This document shows, piece after piece, positions 1 through 10,757 of a stretch of 64,000 bases of DNA. The position numbers and the translations under genes were made by a program. How positions within the stretch are numbered: the stretch's first letter is position 1; each line of letters begins with the position of its first letter. The DNA is taken from assembly GCA_037043455.1 (NCBI GenBank), contig JAWPHD010011469.1, positions 19,617-83,616 on the forward strand, written 5' to 3'. The notes below the pieces were generated by a model. The model did not search any database and had not been told where the DNA came from. It saw only the letters and a list, made by a program, of their open reading frames with translations. The DNA comes from Cyrtodaria siliqua. Taxonomy: Eukaryota > Mollusca > Bivalvia > Adapedonta > Hiatellidae.

Positions 1-530
1 TTAGACCCACAGCGATTGGTCTTGTATACACACGCTTTACGTAATTAGAGGATTTCCAGTTTTATAAATAGAACAAAAACTCTTACTTCTTTCAGCCCAA
101 ACCAAGACTGGATTCATTTTAATAATAAAAAAACACTAACTGTTGAATACAATTAGGTCAAACATAGACACGTTGACTAGATCGGCGTTAGAAAATGGCA
201 TATATTTTGATAACACCCCAGTCCCTTGGAAAATCTCAAAAATTACTCCAACCCATCTTGGAAAACAATCTCGATAACACCCCCTGAACCCCGCTTCCCC
301 ACCACCATCCCCTTCAACATATTTTCCTTCCACAGATATTGCGTGGAAAAGTTGAATTAGACCAACAACGTTGACACCGGGGTAGGGACTTCAGACAGAA
401 CTGGTATAATACCAACATTGGGGATCTCCTAGGGAGGGGATAGAACAATAAATCGATTTTCGTTGTGGTGAGCCGGTTGCTACCCTACCCCTACCCCGGC
501 GGGGGAAATAATTGATATAATAATAGCGTG
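1..530. other. No gene recognised
   Basis: I see no convincing coding region here. The open frames are short and have no recognisable domain. The stretch from about 400 to 530 contains C-rich and G-rich runs and directly precedes the SINE below, so it may be part of the same repeat insertion. Confidence 0.5.
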
Positions 531-731
531 GAGCGCTGTGGTCTAGTGGTAGAGCGTTGGACCCATAATCCAAAAGTCGTGAGTTCGATTCCCGCCATTG
601 CCATATGCGTTGTGTCCTGAGCAAGACACTTTATCTGCATTGCTTAGTACTGGTTCTACCCAGGAAGACATCGAGAGTGATTCAAATAAGTTCATAGAGC
701 TTTCGTTACAATCGATGTAAAATAAATAAGT
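531..731 (+). mobile_element. tRNA-derived SINE
   Basis: The head (about 535-603) resembles a tRNA: an A-box-like GTGGTCTAGTGGTAGAGCG, a loop with CAT at the anticodon position, and a good B box, GAGTTCGATTCCC. The acceptor ends do not pair well, so this is not a working tRNA gene. The body that follows (GTCCTGAGCAAGACACTTTAT) is a conserved central-domain type shared by many metazoan SINEs. The tail is A/T-rich. RNA polymerase III transcription would run rightwards. The SINE class is recognised from family knowledge; the exact family name is uncertain. Confidence 0.75.
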
Positions 732-3210
732 TTAAACTAAATAATTGATAGGTGCATAATTGTTTTACGAGTATTCCGTCAGTAATTAGTGATATCCTAC
801 TACATTTTCCTTGATAGGACATTTGTAAAAATGCATTAAAATCGAAGGGTGGTGGGTGGGGGGTGTAAGGGGGCTGGGGTGGGGATGGAAGGTTTTGTTG
901 TAAAATATTCCGAAAGTGGACTGTTTGTAATAATGTTCAGAATAACGTTTCGCAATCAAAATTTTGAAATTCGTCCGAAGAACGAATTGGAGTTCTCTTT
1001 ATTCCTCCAAAAGGTCTTCCCGAACTCGTTAGAGTGCATCATTTTAATTAGGGGTTTTATATAAACAAACCCTGATTTCATTTAAAAAAATAATCTAGGA
1101 GTGCTTGTCCCAATACCCCCAGGAAACTTCGCATCTGTGGTCCTCAATTGATTGGGCCTACAACTTAAAATCGGCCCGCTACGCCACAGCTCAGTGGTGC
1201 ATTTTGGGAGATTCCCCCAAAATGTTTAAATACCTGTTCTGGCGCTGAAATGTTGATAAATTTAGTTTATGGCCTTTTTTTGTTGTTGCAGACAATTTGT
1301 ACGCAGTTTCAAACTCATACAGATTAGCTACACACATGTTTTTTAAGCATTTCCTTTATTATATAATGTGGATGTTGACGAGTCTATCTGACTAATACTG
1401 AGCTACATGCAATTATACAAAGTTTTATGTTGTATATTCTCCGGGGCGGGTGCGTGGATGTTGGGAGGGTGCATTGGGGATTAGACAGAAACGAATTTCT
1501 GTTAGGCGGGAATGGGTTATTCCAGATAATCTCCGTACTCACCATCCATGCCCCCGCTTTAAGAAATGTATTTGTAAGCCCAGAGACACCCCAAGTTTAA
1601 AACAACGACAGCAAATATATATATATATATATATATAAATATACTAGAAAAGTAAAGCGTTTAAAATCTTTAGACCCTGCCACGGAGCCACCTGGAAATA
1701 TGTACAAAATACCACCCTAGATCCCCGGAAATCCATTTCCTACCTCCTCCCCATAAAGCAGTCTTAAAAGCGTTCTCAAGAAAATGTACCGACTACCCCC
1801 AAGATTTTTAAAAAAAAAACATCACCTTAAAATAATTGGCTTAGCACCTCCTAATAAAACAATGTATGGGGGAAAATGGAAAAATCTCCAGCCACCATAC
1901 CCCGTTTGTTTCGTTAACCCCTCATCACCCCCACCCACGCAGAGACTTCCCTCATGAAATTTGTGTAGCCCCCTCCCGCCTCCACCCCAAACACACACCA
2001 CCACCACATTGATCTAGATCAGCGGAGCTTATGCGTTGACACGTTGTTCGTCTGGCCATAAAATTTTATTTGTGGCAACTTCTCCCCATTTTTCTCAAAC
2101 TTCAAAGAATATGATCACGATATCTGGTTGGTCCTAAATAAAAATCTGGTCAATTTGAAACACATGATGGAAGTCATGGCAAAAAATAGATGTGTAGCCT
2201 TCACCAACATGATAAACCTGAATTTTAGATAGTCGTACATGAATTTATTTCGATTCAAATGCCAATTTCAAAGACATGTGTCGTGTTAACTTCCGGCTAC
2301 TACTCTTCGAAGGTTACTGCTCAGATTTTCCTAAATCTGCACTAAATATACATGTATGGTTTCTCTAGCCACTTAACTAATGCAGGAAAGTGTCACATTC
2401 ATATATGATACATGAAAAATATTACATTTAATGCCCATGAACTTCATACTGAATTTTATTGATATTTCATGTCTGTTTACTTTGCTACAAGAATTCAATT
2501 AATGGTCAGTCATTTTATTTTTAAATTAATGGTCATCTTATTATAATGGATATTAAAAATAAACACAGTAACAGTTAATGGCCATTACTATTACAAGTAA
2601 TTGGCATTATTTCAAGTGAAATATAAATTAATGGGGCATTAATTTGTTGATTCTCAAAGTTAATACCACAAGTGGTAAATTTGTTTTTAATGGGAAAATA
2701 ATCGTTCATTATGACACCCAATATGACTTCAATACACGTCAATATGAGAGAATATTGACGTTTTCTGCTACACTGAAAGTAAATGGAGCTTGTAAATGCG
2801 TATGCAATAATACCGTTTAATAGAATATCAAATTACTTTATTCGATAATCCTCCACTCTTTACAATCATTAATGTTGTGTTAATGAACGACTTGATGTGT
2901 CGTTTTTAATTGGATGGATGTGCGGTCACACCTTCATTTTCTTTCAAAGACAATCCCTAGGGTATTATGTTGCTGCAAAAACGAATAACGTTTAATAAAA
3001 TGCTCAGAATTGTGGTTTTGAGTAAGGCATTTTAACTAAGGTATTGTAGCATGATCGGCGACATTTCCTTTGATGAATGCAGAGCATTAAATCGTTTAAT
3101 TTATGGTAACTAAAGGTGCGTTGCTATACCGTACTACAACTACAAGATATTGGAATTTAGAGTACTGTCACTATGACGTCAAAGTGTTACTAAGTACACA
3201 ATGCTACAAA
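732..3210. other. Non-coding, AT-rich with simple repeats
   Basis: No gene is supported. It holds a G-rich stretch at about 846-890, an AT dinucleotide run at about 1615-1637, a C-rich stretch at about 1920-2000, and a cluster of TTAATGG / CCATTA words between about 2480 and 2700. A TATGACGTCA box lies at about 3172, just left of the hairpin. Confidence 0.5.
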
Positions 3211-3212
3211 AA

Positions 3213-3313
3213 AGATAGAGTCTGTCTCAGCTCGTTGGTTATTTAAACACCTCGATGGGCTACGCCCATCTCGGTGTTTAAATAAGTCAACTCGCTGAGA
3301 CCAGACTCTATCT
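3213..3313. repeat. Long imperfect hairpin with CTCG boxes
   Basis: The arms 3213-3260 and 3264-3313 are reverse complements for nearly 50 bp, with one indel and a few mismatches, and meet at GGGC-TAC-GCCC. Two tetramers per arm do not invert: CTCG at 3231 and 3251 in the left arm, and CTCG at 3270 and 3291 in the right arm. They therefore face each other as CTCG/CTCG mismatched internal loops. The function is unknown. It could be the core of a non-autonomous element. Confidence 0.85.
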
Positions 3314-3869
3314 ATTACTTGTAACTAAGGTGTGTTGACTTTGAATTTTGTAAAATATGCAGTACACCTGATTGTCAAAATTAACATAAAATACATAAGA
3401 ATATAGTCCTGTTTAATTTATAACTTAAATATTAGCTGCATGTACCAATTAATAAACTATTATAGATACATATCTGTATAGTCTTTCAAAAGGAAAGTTA
3501 ATTCAATATTAAATAAATAGTAACTCTTCTTCAAATTTTCGAACACTTGTTCTTTTTCAAGAAAAAGCACAGAAATACAACTTTTAAGTAAAATCCATCT
3601 TGTTGTTTAAATGGCTGACGTTATGATGAAAAATATACCATAACGACGTCACGTCATTTCCTGTATGACGTTCGGCAAATGACGCGACGTTGTTTCCCGT
3701 AACACTCCTTCTACTTTAACACAAACCGATTTCATGAACACTATACCAATATTCAAGTAATGAATTCAATTTAAAATTGTCTCTCGGTATTCTTTAAAGA
3801 GTACTCTGTAAATTCATTTTATAAACAGTTATATAAAATTAAATTGTGTTTTACACTAATTCCTGTCAG
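3314..3869. other. Intergenic / 3' flank of Penelope-like element
   Basis: This is AT-rich sequence with a cluster of GACGTC / TGACG words at about 3640-3690. Part of it is probably the 3' untranslated region of the minus-strand Penelope-like element. I see no other gene. Confidence 0.4.
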
Positions 3870-5846
3870 TTAATAGTTTATCTTGATGTTGCAGCCTCTG
3901 GGAAATTTTGTGTCTAGTTTTTTTATCCACTTATCTTCTATCATGTGTCTATATGTTAGACCTTCACCGAAAACTCGCTGTAATACCGTTACTCCCACGT
4001 CTATTTCTTTATTACCCTGAAAATGTTTCATTATGGGTTTGTCTGTCTGCTGGCGTACATCTCTGAGGTGTTCTTCTATCCTCTCCCGTAGTGACCTTTC
4101 AGTCTCACCAACATATACCGTTACACAACAATGTTTACATCTTAAACCATAGACTAGATTTCTGTCTGTGCATCTCTGGAACTTAGCTGTAGGGTAGCTT
4201 CTACTTAATCTGGTATCTGGAATGTCTTCCTCGGTCAACCTGCTACAGACTATGCATGAGCATTGGTTTGTTTCTGTTCCGCATTTTATCACCTGAATTG
4301 TTTTTTGGTGGACTAATACATCACACAAGTTCTTGTCTCTGCGATACGCTAGTAAGGGTGTGTCTTCAAATACTTGGGACATTCTGTCTGATCGATGCAA
4401 GACCGAAAAATGTTTTTTTAGGATCATATGGATGTTAGGTAATTGTCTTGAAAATGTTAATACTATAGGCACCCTATTATTCTTTTTTCTCGAAGTCTCT
4501 CTTAAAAGCTCAATCCTGTCTAAGTTGTCTACCTTCAAGAGTTGATTCTCTATCATTTTTCCACTATAGCCGCGTTTTCTAAGCTGTAGTTTAAGTTCAT
4601 GCCTATGTTTGAAGTAATCTGTTTCTTTCTCACATATTCTTTTCAATCTTAGTCCAAGACCATAGGCAAGACCTGTTTTTGTATTTGGTGGATGACTTGA
4701 ACTACTGTGTAAGTATATTTGTTTGTCCGTTGGTTTTTTGTACAAGCTTGTAAAAATTCTACCATTTTCAAGTTTGACCCACGTGTCTAGAAACTCAATT
4801 GCTGAAGTACTATACCTTAATTCTATTTTAATATTATCGTGTATGTCATTGGCAAATGCAGTGAATTCTTGTAGAGACTGTAAAGTTCCAGTCCATATAC
4901 CAAAACCGTCATCTATAAACCTTTTATAAAAATAGGGCGTATTGTGACATGCCATCATCTTTTCATCCCATGTTCTCATATAACAACAAGCATAGTTCTT
5001 TCCTAACCTTGAACCTATAGCCACTCCCTCAGTTTGTACATAGTGCTTTGTTCCTAGGCTGAAATTGTTATTCTCTAAAACCACCTGTATCGTTTTTAGC
5101 ACTCCATCTGTTGGTATCACCGGATTAGTTCTACTATCTAAGGCTTCTTTGCAGGCTTCTAGACCTTCTTTCTTTGGGATTGAGGGGTACAGTTTACACA
5201 CGTCAAAACAAAACAGGATAGCGTTGTCTTGTATTGGCCCTTCGATCTCTCTGAGTTTATTTAAGAAATCGGTTGTATCACGTATATAGCTCGGGGAGTT
5301 TATAACAAACTCATTAAGTTCAAACTCTGCCACCTCTGCCATTTTCTCTGTCGGATAATTTATACCATTCACTATTGTTCTCATAGGGGCCCCTGATTTA
5401 TGCAATTTCGGATTTCCTTTCAACGTACTTGTTTTGGGGTATCTTGGTAAAAGGTACATCTTCATGTCTTTTGATATGGCACCTTCCCTATACATCTTGT
5501 TAACAAGTTTCTTTACTTCTTCCGTTGACGAGGCTGTTGTATCCCCATCAGCCTCTCTGTAAGAATCACTGCCATTCATCTCTTTGTCTAGGCTTTCCAT
5601 ATAATTCTCCTTAACTAACACTACTATTCCAGAGCCCTTGTCCGCTGGGCGGATCACAATGTTTTTGTTGTGTAAAAGGGACTTAAATGCCTCTTCTTCA
5701 TCTTGGGAAATGATCAATTTACATAACTTCTTTAAACTGCTCACGATATCATTCTTCACCAATTCAATGTAAAGGTCTAGCCACATATCCCTGCCTTTGT
5801 TTGGGGTAAAACTACTTTTTTTCGGAATTTTGAATCTTTCTTGCAA
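3870..5846 (-). CDS. Penelope-like retroelement reverse transcriptase with GIY-YIG endonuclease
   Basis: A 658-codon open frame encodes a Penelope-like element (PLE) polyprotein, which copies its RNA into chromosomal DNA. Reverse-transcriptase blocks occur in order: ADKGSG near residue 69, NPKLHK..PMRTIVN near 145-160, DVCKLYPSIP near 215 (motif A), GVAIGSRLG near 274 (motif B) and YKRFIDD near 307 (motif C, catalytic FxDD). Two short Cys clusters precede the C-terminal GIY-YIG domain (about 563-620: VYG, YVGETERSLRER, EEH), which supplies the nick in known PLEs. The first codon of this frame is TTG, not ATG. Homologous coding continues upstream to about 5945 in another frame, with the break at the T-run near 5879-5887. 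So the frame given is the intact C-terminal two thirds or more. No hammerhead ribozyme or terminal repeat could be found by eye. Confidence 0.93.
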   Translation of the reverse strand: MQERFKIPKKSSFTPNKGRDMWLDLYIELVKNDIVSSLKKLCKLIISQDEEEAFKSLLHNKNIVIRPADKGSGIVVLVKENYMESLDKEMNGSDSYREADGDTTASSTEEVKKLVNKMYREGAISKDMKMYLLPRYPKTSTLKGNPKLHKSGAPMRTIVNGINYPTEKMAEVAEFELNEFVINSPSYIRDTTDFLNKLREIEGPIQDNAILFCFDVCKLYPSIPKKEGLEACKEALDSRTNPVIPTDGVLKTIQVVLENNNFSLGTKHYVQTEGVAIGSRLGKNYACCYMRTWDEKMMACHNTPYFYKRFIDDGFGIWTGTLQSLQEFTAFANDIHDNIKIELRYSTSAIEFLDTWVKLENGRIFTSLYKKPTDKQIYLHSSSSHPPNTKTGLAYGLGLRLKRICEKETDYFKHRHELKLQLRKRGYSGKMIENQLLKVDNLDRIELLRETSRKKNNRVPIVLTFSRQLPNIHMILKKHFSVLHRSDRMSQVFEDTPLLAYRRDKNLCDVLVHQKTIQVIKCGTETNQCSCIVCSRLTEEDIPDTRLSRSYPTAKFQRCTDRNLVYGLRCKHCCVTVYVGETERSLRERIEEHLRDVRQQTDKPIMKHFQGNKEIDVGVTVLQRVFGEGLTYRHMIEDKWIKKLDTKFPRGCNIKINY

Positions 5847-5950
5847 GTCAGTCCTGCCTTTCGAATTATCTTCCTGATCATAAAAAAAATTCCCGCAACC
5901 TCATTCTTCTCTCCCAATATTTACTGAACTTATACTGTCGCAATAAACTG
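5847..5950 (-). pseudogene. Upstream part of the Penelope-like ORF, out of frame
   Basis: Read on the minus strand, this stretch gives PLE-like sequence (for example KYWERRMRLREFF) in a frame one base away from the main open frame. The switch falls at a homopolymer of T around 5879-5887, on the plus strand a run of A. A one-base slip there, real or from assembly, explains it. Confidence 0.6.
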
Positions 5951-7040
5951 AGATATAAATATTTACTGTTATAACAAATAATAGGGACAAAATTCAAAAC
6001 GTAATCATCAATAAGTTAACTTTGGTCAAAATTTGGCACTTTTACGAAATTACAATCATAAATAGATACCATGAAATTATTTAAATAATTTTGCAAAAAC
6101 TCCTATTAAAAACTCACAGTTAATACAGTACAATAATTTCAGGAACTTTGCTATCGTACAACTAGAAGGGGAAATCTGAATCAGAAACTAAATATTTATT
6201 TTTTCATTTTAAATTTAGACGTTTAACCTAAGTAATTATATACGCCCCAACCTACTGTTAGTGAGTTTATCGATGCAACCCTAGTCTGAGGATATGCTTC
6301 AGTTTGTTCTTGAAATATTTTTAATCACTTTCGGATACGTATCTGATCCATATTTCATGTTAGTGCTACACATTACGTTCTCCGAGCATTAAATTTCATA
6401 CCCCATCCAACCCCTTCTCCAAGAAGCGAAAACGGGGTTGGATTGGTATGAAATAAACCTTAATTTCGGCTTAAAAAGTTTGCATATTGTAAAACCAAAG
6501 CAGTTGATAGGTAATTTTAAAAAGGTTATTTTTAAAGTGTTTTATTGTCGAAATAGCCGTCCTTAAATCCTGCTAATATAAACTTTTCTTTCCAATAGTG
6601 AGATAGGCACACTTAGTAACAGTATTCGTCTGATGGCTAAAATAAATGTATTTTTTCTTGTTATACCATATTTTTGAAAGTTGTCTTTCATTCCAGATCT
6701 TGAAGTAAAACAAGAACAAGTTAAACACTAAACATTATATCAAATTCAATGCGGAAGAAATAAACGGTGCGTTGTAATGGTTCAGTATATATATAAACTC
6801 CTCAAAATAATTTGAGGTCCACAAACTAGAACAGTAATGATTACTTAATCTTTAATATTATGGATATTATATTCATATAAATAGTTAACACATGTATGTA
6901 ACGTAACAATTGTAAAAAAATACAACTAAACTTAAAAATTGCAAAAAGACACTACATTGTTCAATTAAACCAGTGCCACTTTAAAAAGTGCCCCAACTCT
7001 AAACACGGTCCTTAAATATTTTGAGGCGTATATCTACTAA
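5951..7040. other. AT-rich, no gene seen
   Basis: No coding region or named repeat is recognised. Any remaining 5' portion of the Penelope-like element would lie at the left of this stretch, but I could not follow it. Confidence 0.4.
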
Positions 7041-7221
7041 AGGTAAAAAGAAACGCAACTCAGGAATTTCCGCTACATAAGTTATATACTGCACACCTAA
7101 TTCCACGTACTATTCCAGAGCAATACCAAGATGTTTCGTAAAAAACAAAGTTGGAATTTGTTAGAGAATGGACAAAACTGTGCTGATGTAGACTGTTTAA
7201 TGACAGTAAACTTTGTAATAT

Positions 7222-7352
7222 AGGTTATTGAATTTGTATGGCTAAATATTACTTGGAACGAGTTGTTTTGGCAAAGGACGACGAGCTTGCGAGTCGTCCT
7301 GCGCCAAAACAACGAGTTCCAAGTAATATTTAGCCATACAAATTCAATAACC
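7222..7352. repeat. Long hairpin with CGAG boxes
   Basis: The arms of about 63 bp start with 38 perfectly inverted bases (AGGTTATTGAATTTG...). The breaks in symmetry include the tetramers CGAG at 7259 and 7282 on the left and CGAG at 7290 and 7313 on the right, which read in the same direction in both arms, plus a two-base AA/GC mismatch. The axis is at about 7287.5 for both tetramer pairs. It lies at the left edge of the insertion into the old MITE. Confidence 0.9.
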
Positions 7353-7836
7353 TTTTTATTGTATACTTTCATGTTGTTTTCGATCAATGTTTATTGTATG
7401 ACTATTCCTTTTCATTGTATTTGTGTTATTTTTATAGCTTTTGATGGAATTCCTATCTTCTCATTCAGTTTCATTTTTTGTGGATGATTATTTTGCGCGA
7501 AAACGACGTCGACGTCGGATGACGTCATTAAAAACATCAAGCTATTTTCTAAAGTTTGTTTACCATTTGATAAGGTTAAAAACAGTGGGTGAGTGACCAT
7601 TCAATTATTTTATCAATTTCTGCCATAAAAGGTTGAAAAATAAACACGTATTTTTTTGTTGACACTATAGGAAGGATTCCGTTATTTTATTTGTAAGTAG
7701 TTCCTTATTTCTATTTCGCGGCTCTTAGCAAGCACGAGAAAAAGTTCCGGTGCAATATCAATGTGTGCAATATCGTAGAATATTGCACACTTAGCTCAAT
7801 GCAAACTAAACAGGACAATATTAAAGTATACAATAA
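7353..7836. mobile_element. Remainder of hairpin-bearing insertion
   Basis: The segment opens with TATTGTATACTTT (7357) and closes with the inverse AAAGTATACAATA (7823), so short inverted ends bracket it. Inside are a GACGTCGACGTCGGATGACGTCA cluster (about 7503-7530; described in pieces because it is repetitive) and a small hairpin GTGTGCAATAT...ATATTGCACAC at about 7762-7790. No coding region is seen. It is probably a non-autonomous DNA element. Confidence 0.5.
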
Positions 7837-8085
7837 CACGAAATACATAGATGTTGAAGTTCAGCTTTGAACGTTTTAGCCACTTTAGTACTGTATTTAA
7901 TGTAAAGACATTTAAAAGTGTTACATCCAAATGTGCTCACCTGCTTGAGCCTAACGCGTATTATATCAATAATAAAACTTTCAAAAGATACATGTGAGTG
8001 TGTTATATGTAGTTTTAGTAGTTTTTTCTGGAAGGAAATGTCTAATGTAGAAGTGTACCATTTGATTCACAGCAGCATACTATAG

Positions 8086-8620
8086 ATATATATCTTTATT
8101 TCCAATTTCTAATAGGCTTAAACGCCCGTGAGGATACAACATACAATTTCACAAGCATGGAAACAGTGTATACATGTCGACATATACAGTTTATCTTAAC
8201 TGAGATGATACAATGAGAAGGCGTATATATATATAACACTTTCTTACATAAATCAATTACAATTTAATTTCCTTAAGACATATTATATCAAATTCGCATG
8301 AGCCAATTAAAACAGCTTCTTATCCGTATGATAAACAGATATCATATATTCTGAATATTAGTACAGATATACATGCCTATTAATCCACCACGGATGTTTA
8401 ATAGTTATTAATTGTTGCAATTCCATTGCTGACTGCTTTAACTTAGTTTGTCTACCACAGACTTTAAATAAACAATGAAATAAATACCCGTTGTTGAGTG
8501 AAGACAAGTTTTAACCCAGAAAACACTTCACTGATAGTCAAACTACAAGACATGCAGTCAGAGTAAATGAAAGCACTTTACTGGCGGTACGTATTACCAA
8601 TGTGCTTGCATTCTTCACTA
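8086..8620. other. AT-rich; possible 3' flank of LINE
   Basis: No gene. The right part is the likely 3' untranslated region of the minus-strand LINE that follows. Confidence 0.35.
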
Positions 8621-8639
8621 AAAGACGTTTCTAAGTAAA

Positions 8640-10757
8640 ATGGTCAATATGCTTTTTATCATAATGATTAATACGTACATAAGTTTGCAAACATGACATA
8701 TAAGTTTACAACCATGACATATTACATACATTATATACATTACAATTAGAAATTGCGAATTGCTGTATAGTGTTTCGTTTCGTAACTTAAATGTTTTTAA
8801 AACAAAGGTACAAAGTTTGCGAATATATATTTTATTTTGTGAATTTAATAATTCCAGAAATATGATCGTATTTGGCCTCTTATAAATATATTTAGGAATA
8901 TAGTGCTTCCTTAGCATTATGTGTGTTTGTCTTTCCAGCACAAAATGGAACTCATCTTGAAGTCTATTGCGAAATAAACATATTCGATTGTTAAATGGAA
9001 TTATATTGGGTTTAACCCATCTACCCGCTTATGTAGCCTATGAGATGACACCCGTATCATAGTTAGTGCTTGACACAGTCTGAAAACATTTATATTATCT
9101 AGATATGGCTCAAACTGAAATTGTGCAATATGTATATAACAAATTGCTCTAGCGGAGTTTTCTAATAGACTGTGCCAATTTTGAATAAAAGTTTCATTCA
9201 ACCGTTACTTTACTATTGCAAGAAATATATTACATTTACCAACACTTTGTTGTAACCATGCGTCATCAAATCCAAGAGAGGACAGTAAGTGTTTTAACTG
9301 GGAAACCCAGTTTATTTTTAGAGGATGACTTTATAGTCATTAATGATCATATGTTGTAAACTACTTTCACATATTTACGATCATGTACTCATATGATTTT
9401 AACCAATATTTAATATTATAAAATATCTTCTTGTAATGAATGATGTTCTGCCAAGTTCACAATATATTAAATCATTCTGATATGTTTTCTAACACCCAAA
9501 ATATGTTTACAAAACTGTAAATGCACTCTTTCAATTGATATAGCTTGTTTGAATCTCCACACTTCACATCCATAATTTAAATTAGAGTTATCAATTTATC
9601 AAACAGATCTAACTTAATCGTTGGTGATGTAAATTTATACAAATACCTTTTCATTTTAAAAATTGCTTTTTTTTGTGCTTGACGAGAAGAGAGTAGTTTC
9701 TGCTTCTACTGAAGACCCTCCCGTAGAAAAGACTATACCTAAATATGTGAACTTGCTAACTCTATCTAATGAGGCCCCATCATAAATAGAAACTAACGTG
9801 GTAACATTGCGCCCTTTCTAAATACCATAACTTTCGTTTTAGTACAATTTATTTGCAATCTCCATTCTTTGCAAAAGTTAGATAGTATATAAAGTCCCTC
9901 TTCTAACTTGGTTGCAGTGTTAGCAAACAAAACTATATCATCTGCATACAAAAGTATAAACATCTTGAACATATTAATATCTAAACCTTCATAGCCACTG
10001 TGTATGCATGCATCTTATATATCATTTAAATACATAGAGGGGCGTCCGTGGCCGAGTGGTTAGAGTCTCTGACTTGCAATCACTTGCCCCTCTCCGCTGT
10101 AGGGTCGATCCCTCAGTGGCCTAGGAATCTTTATGTGAGGAAGCTATCCAGCTGGCTTGCGGAACGTCGGTGGTTCTACCCAGGTGCCCGCCCGTGCACG
10201 AAAATTGCCCGGAGGGGCACCTGAGGTCTTCCTCCACCAGTGGAACCTGGAAAGTCGCCATATGACCTTAGCTGTTGGTGCGACTAAAAAATCCAATTCA
10301 ATTAAATTCAATTAAATACATAGACAACAACAATGGAGATACGCACTCCCCTTGCCTAACGCCAAATACACAATAAAATTCAGTAAATATCACTCAATTG
10401 GTTACAGTATTTAACTTTAGACTTAGCACATGAGTACATTGATTTAAAACAGAATACATTTTCTTTCCGATTTAAAATATGTGTAAGTAATCCATTTAAA
10501 ACAAATATATTATCAACAGTACTCATGTGCGAATTAAATCCATCCTCTGCTTCAATTAGAACGCTGTATGTTACTGCCCACTCAGATAATCTATTGTTTA
10601 ATAAACGTGTAAATAATTTACCCAAACAAATTAATAAAGTAATATCTCGGTAATTTTCTACATCATTAATATTGCCCTTTTGTGAAGAGGAATAACATAC
10701 CCTTCTGACCAGACTTCGGGAAAGTACCCAACCTCGAACACTTTATTAAACATTTTA
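8640..10757 (-). mobile_element. 5'-truncated LINE (non-LTR retrotransposon), decayed
   Basis: On the minus strand, segments of one reverse-transcriptase protein follow each other in the right order but in changing frames. They are LHKKGNINDVENYR and GKLFTRLLNNRL near 10690-10625, MSTVDNIFVLNGL near 10510, GVRQGECVSPLL near 10350, the catalytic YADD with LLYADDIVLFAN near 9955, KTKVMVF near 9835, LNYGCEVW near 9570, QNWHSLLENSARA near 9175, RVSSHRL near 9050 and the C-terminal Cys/His tail near 8940-8750. Stops and frameshifts abound, so it is dead. The 5' half with endonuclease is missing. The copy is split by a SINE at 10039-10311. Confidence 0.92.
10026..10324 (+). mobile_element. SINE with 13-bp target-site duplication, inside the LINE
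   Basis: The body (10039-10311) has an A box (TGGCCGAGTGGTTAGAG), a B-box-like GGGTCGATCCCTC, and a central domain with CTTCCTCCACCAGTGGAAC and AAAGTCGCCATATGACC that is common in mollusc SINEs. It ends in an AATTCAATTAAA-type tail. The flanks TTAAATACATAGA at 10026-10038 and 10312-10324 are identical, which is the target-site duplication. The interrupted LINE frame reads on past the insertion. Confidence 0.93.

Larger units (their letters stand above)
7041..8085. mobile_element. Old MITE copy with a 0.6-kb insertion
   Basis: The left part (7041-7220) and right part (about 7837-8085) align by eye with the complete MITE at 55942-56425: the same AAAAAGAAACGCA end, then TTTCCGCTA, then CAAGATGTTT, and on the right CTCACCTGCTTGAGCC and GTACCATT.GATT. 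The right terminal repeat is lost or mutated. The intervening 7221-7836 has no counterpart in the other copy and is a later insertion carrying a large hairpin. Confidence 0.75.

Noticed and set aside
535..604. Functional tRNA gene (CAT anticodon position)
   Set aside because: The acceptor ends do not pair well and it is joined to a SINE body.
849..1064. Short G-rich open frame
   Set aside because: Low-complexity start, no domain and no supporting signals.
3000..6300. Hammerhead ribozyme expected in some Penelope-like elements
   Set aside because: No CTGATGA plus GAAA core in suitable order could be found by eye on the minus strand; a covariance search would be decisive.
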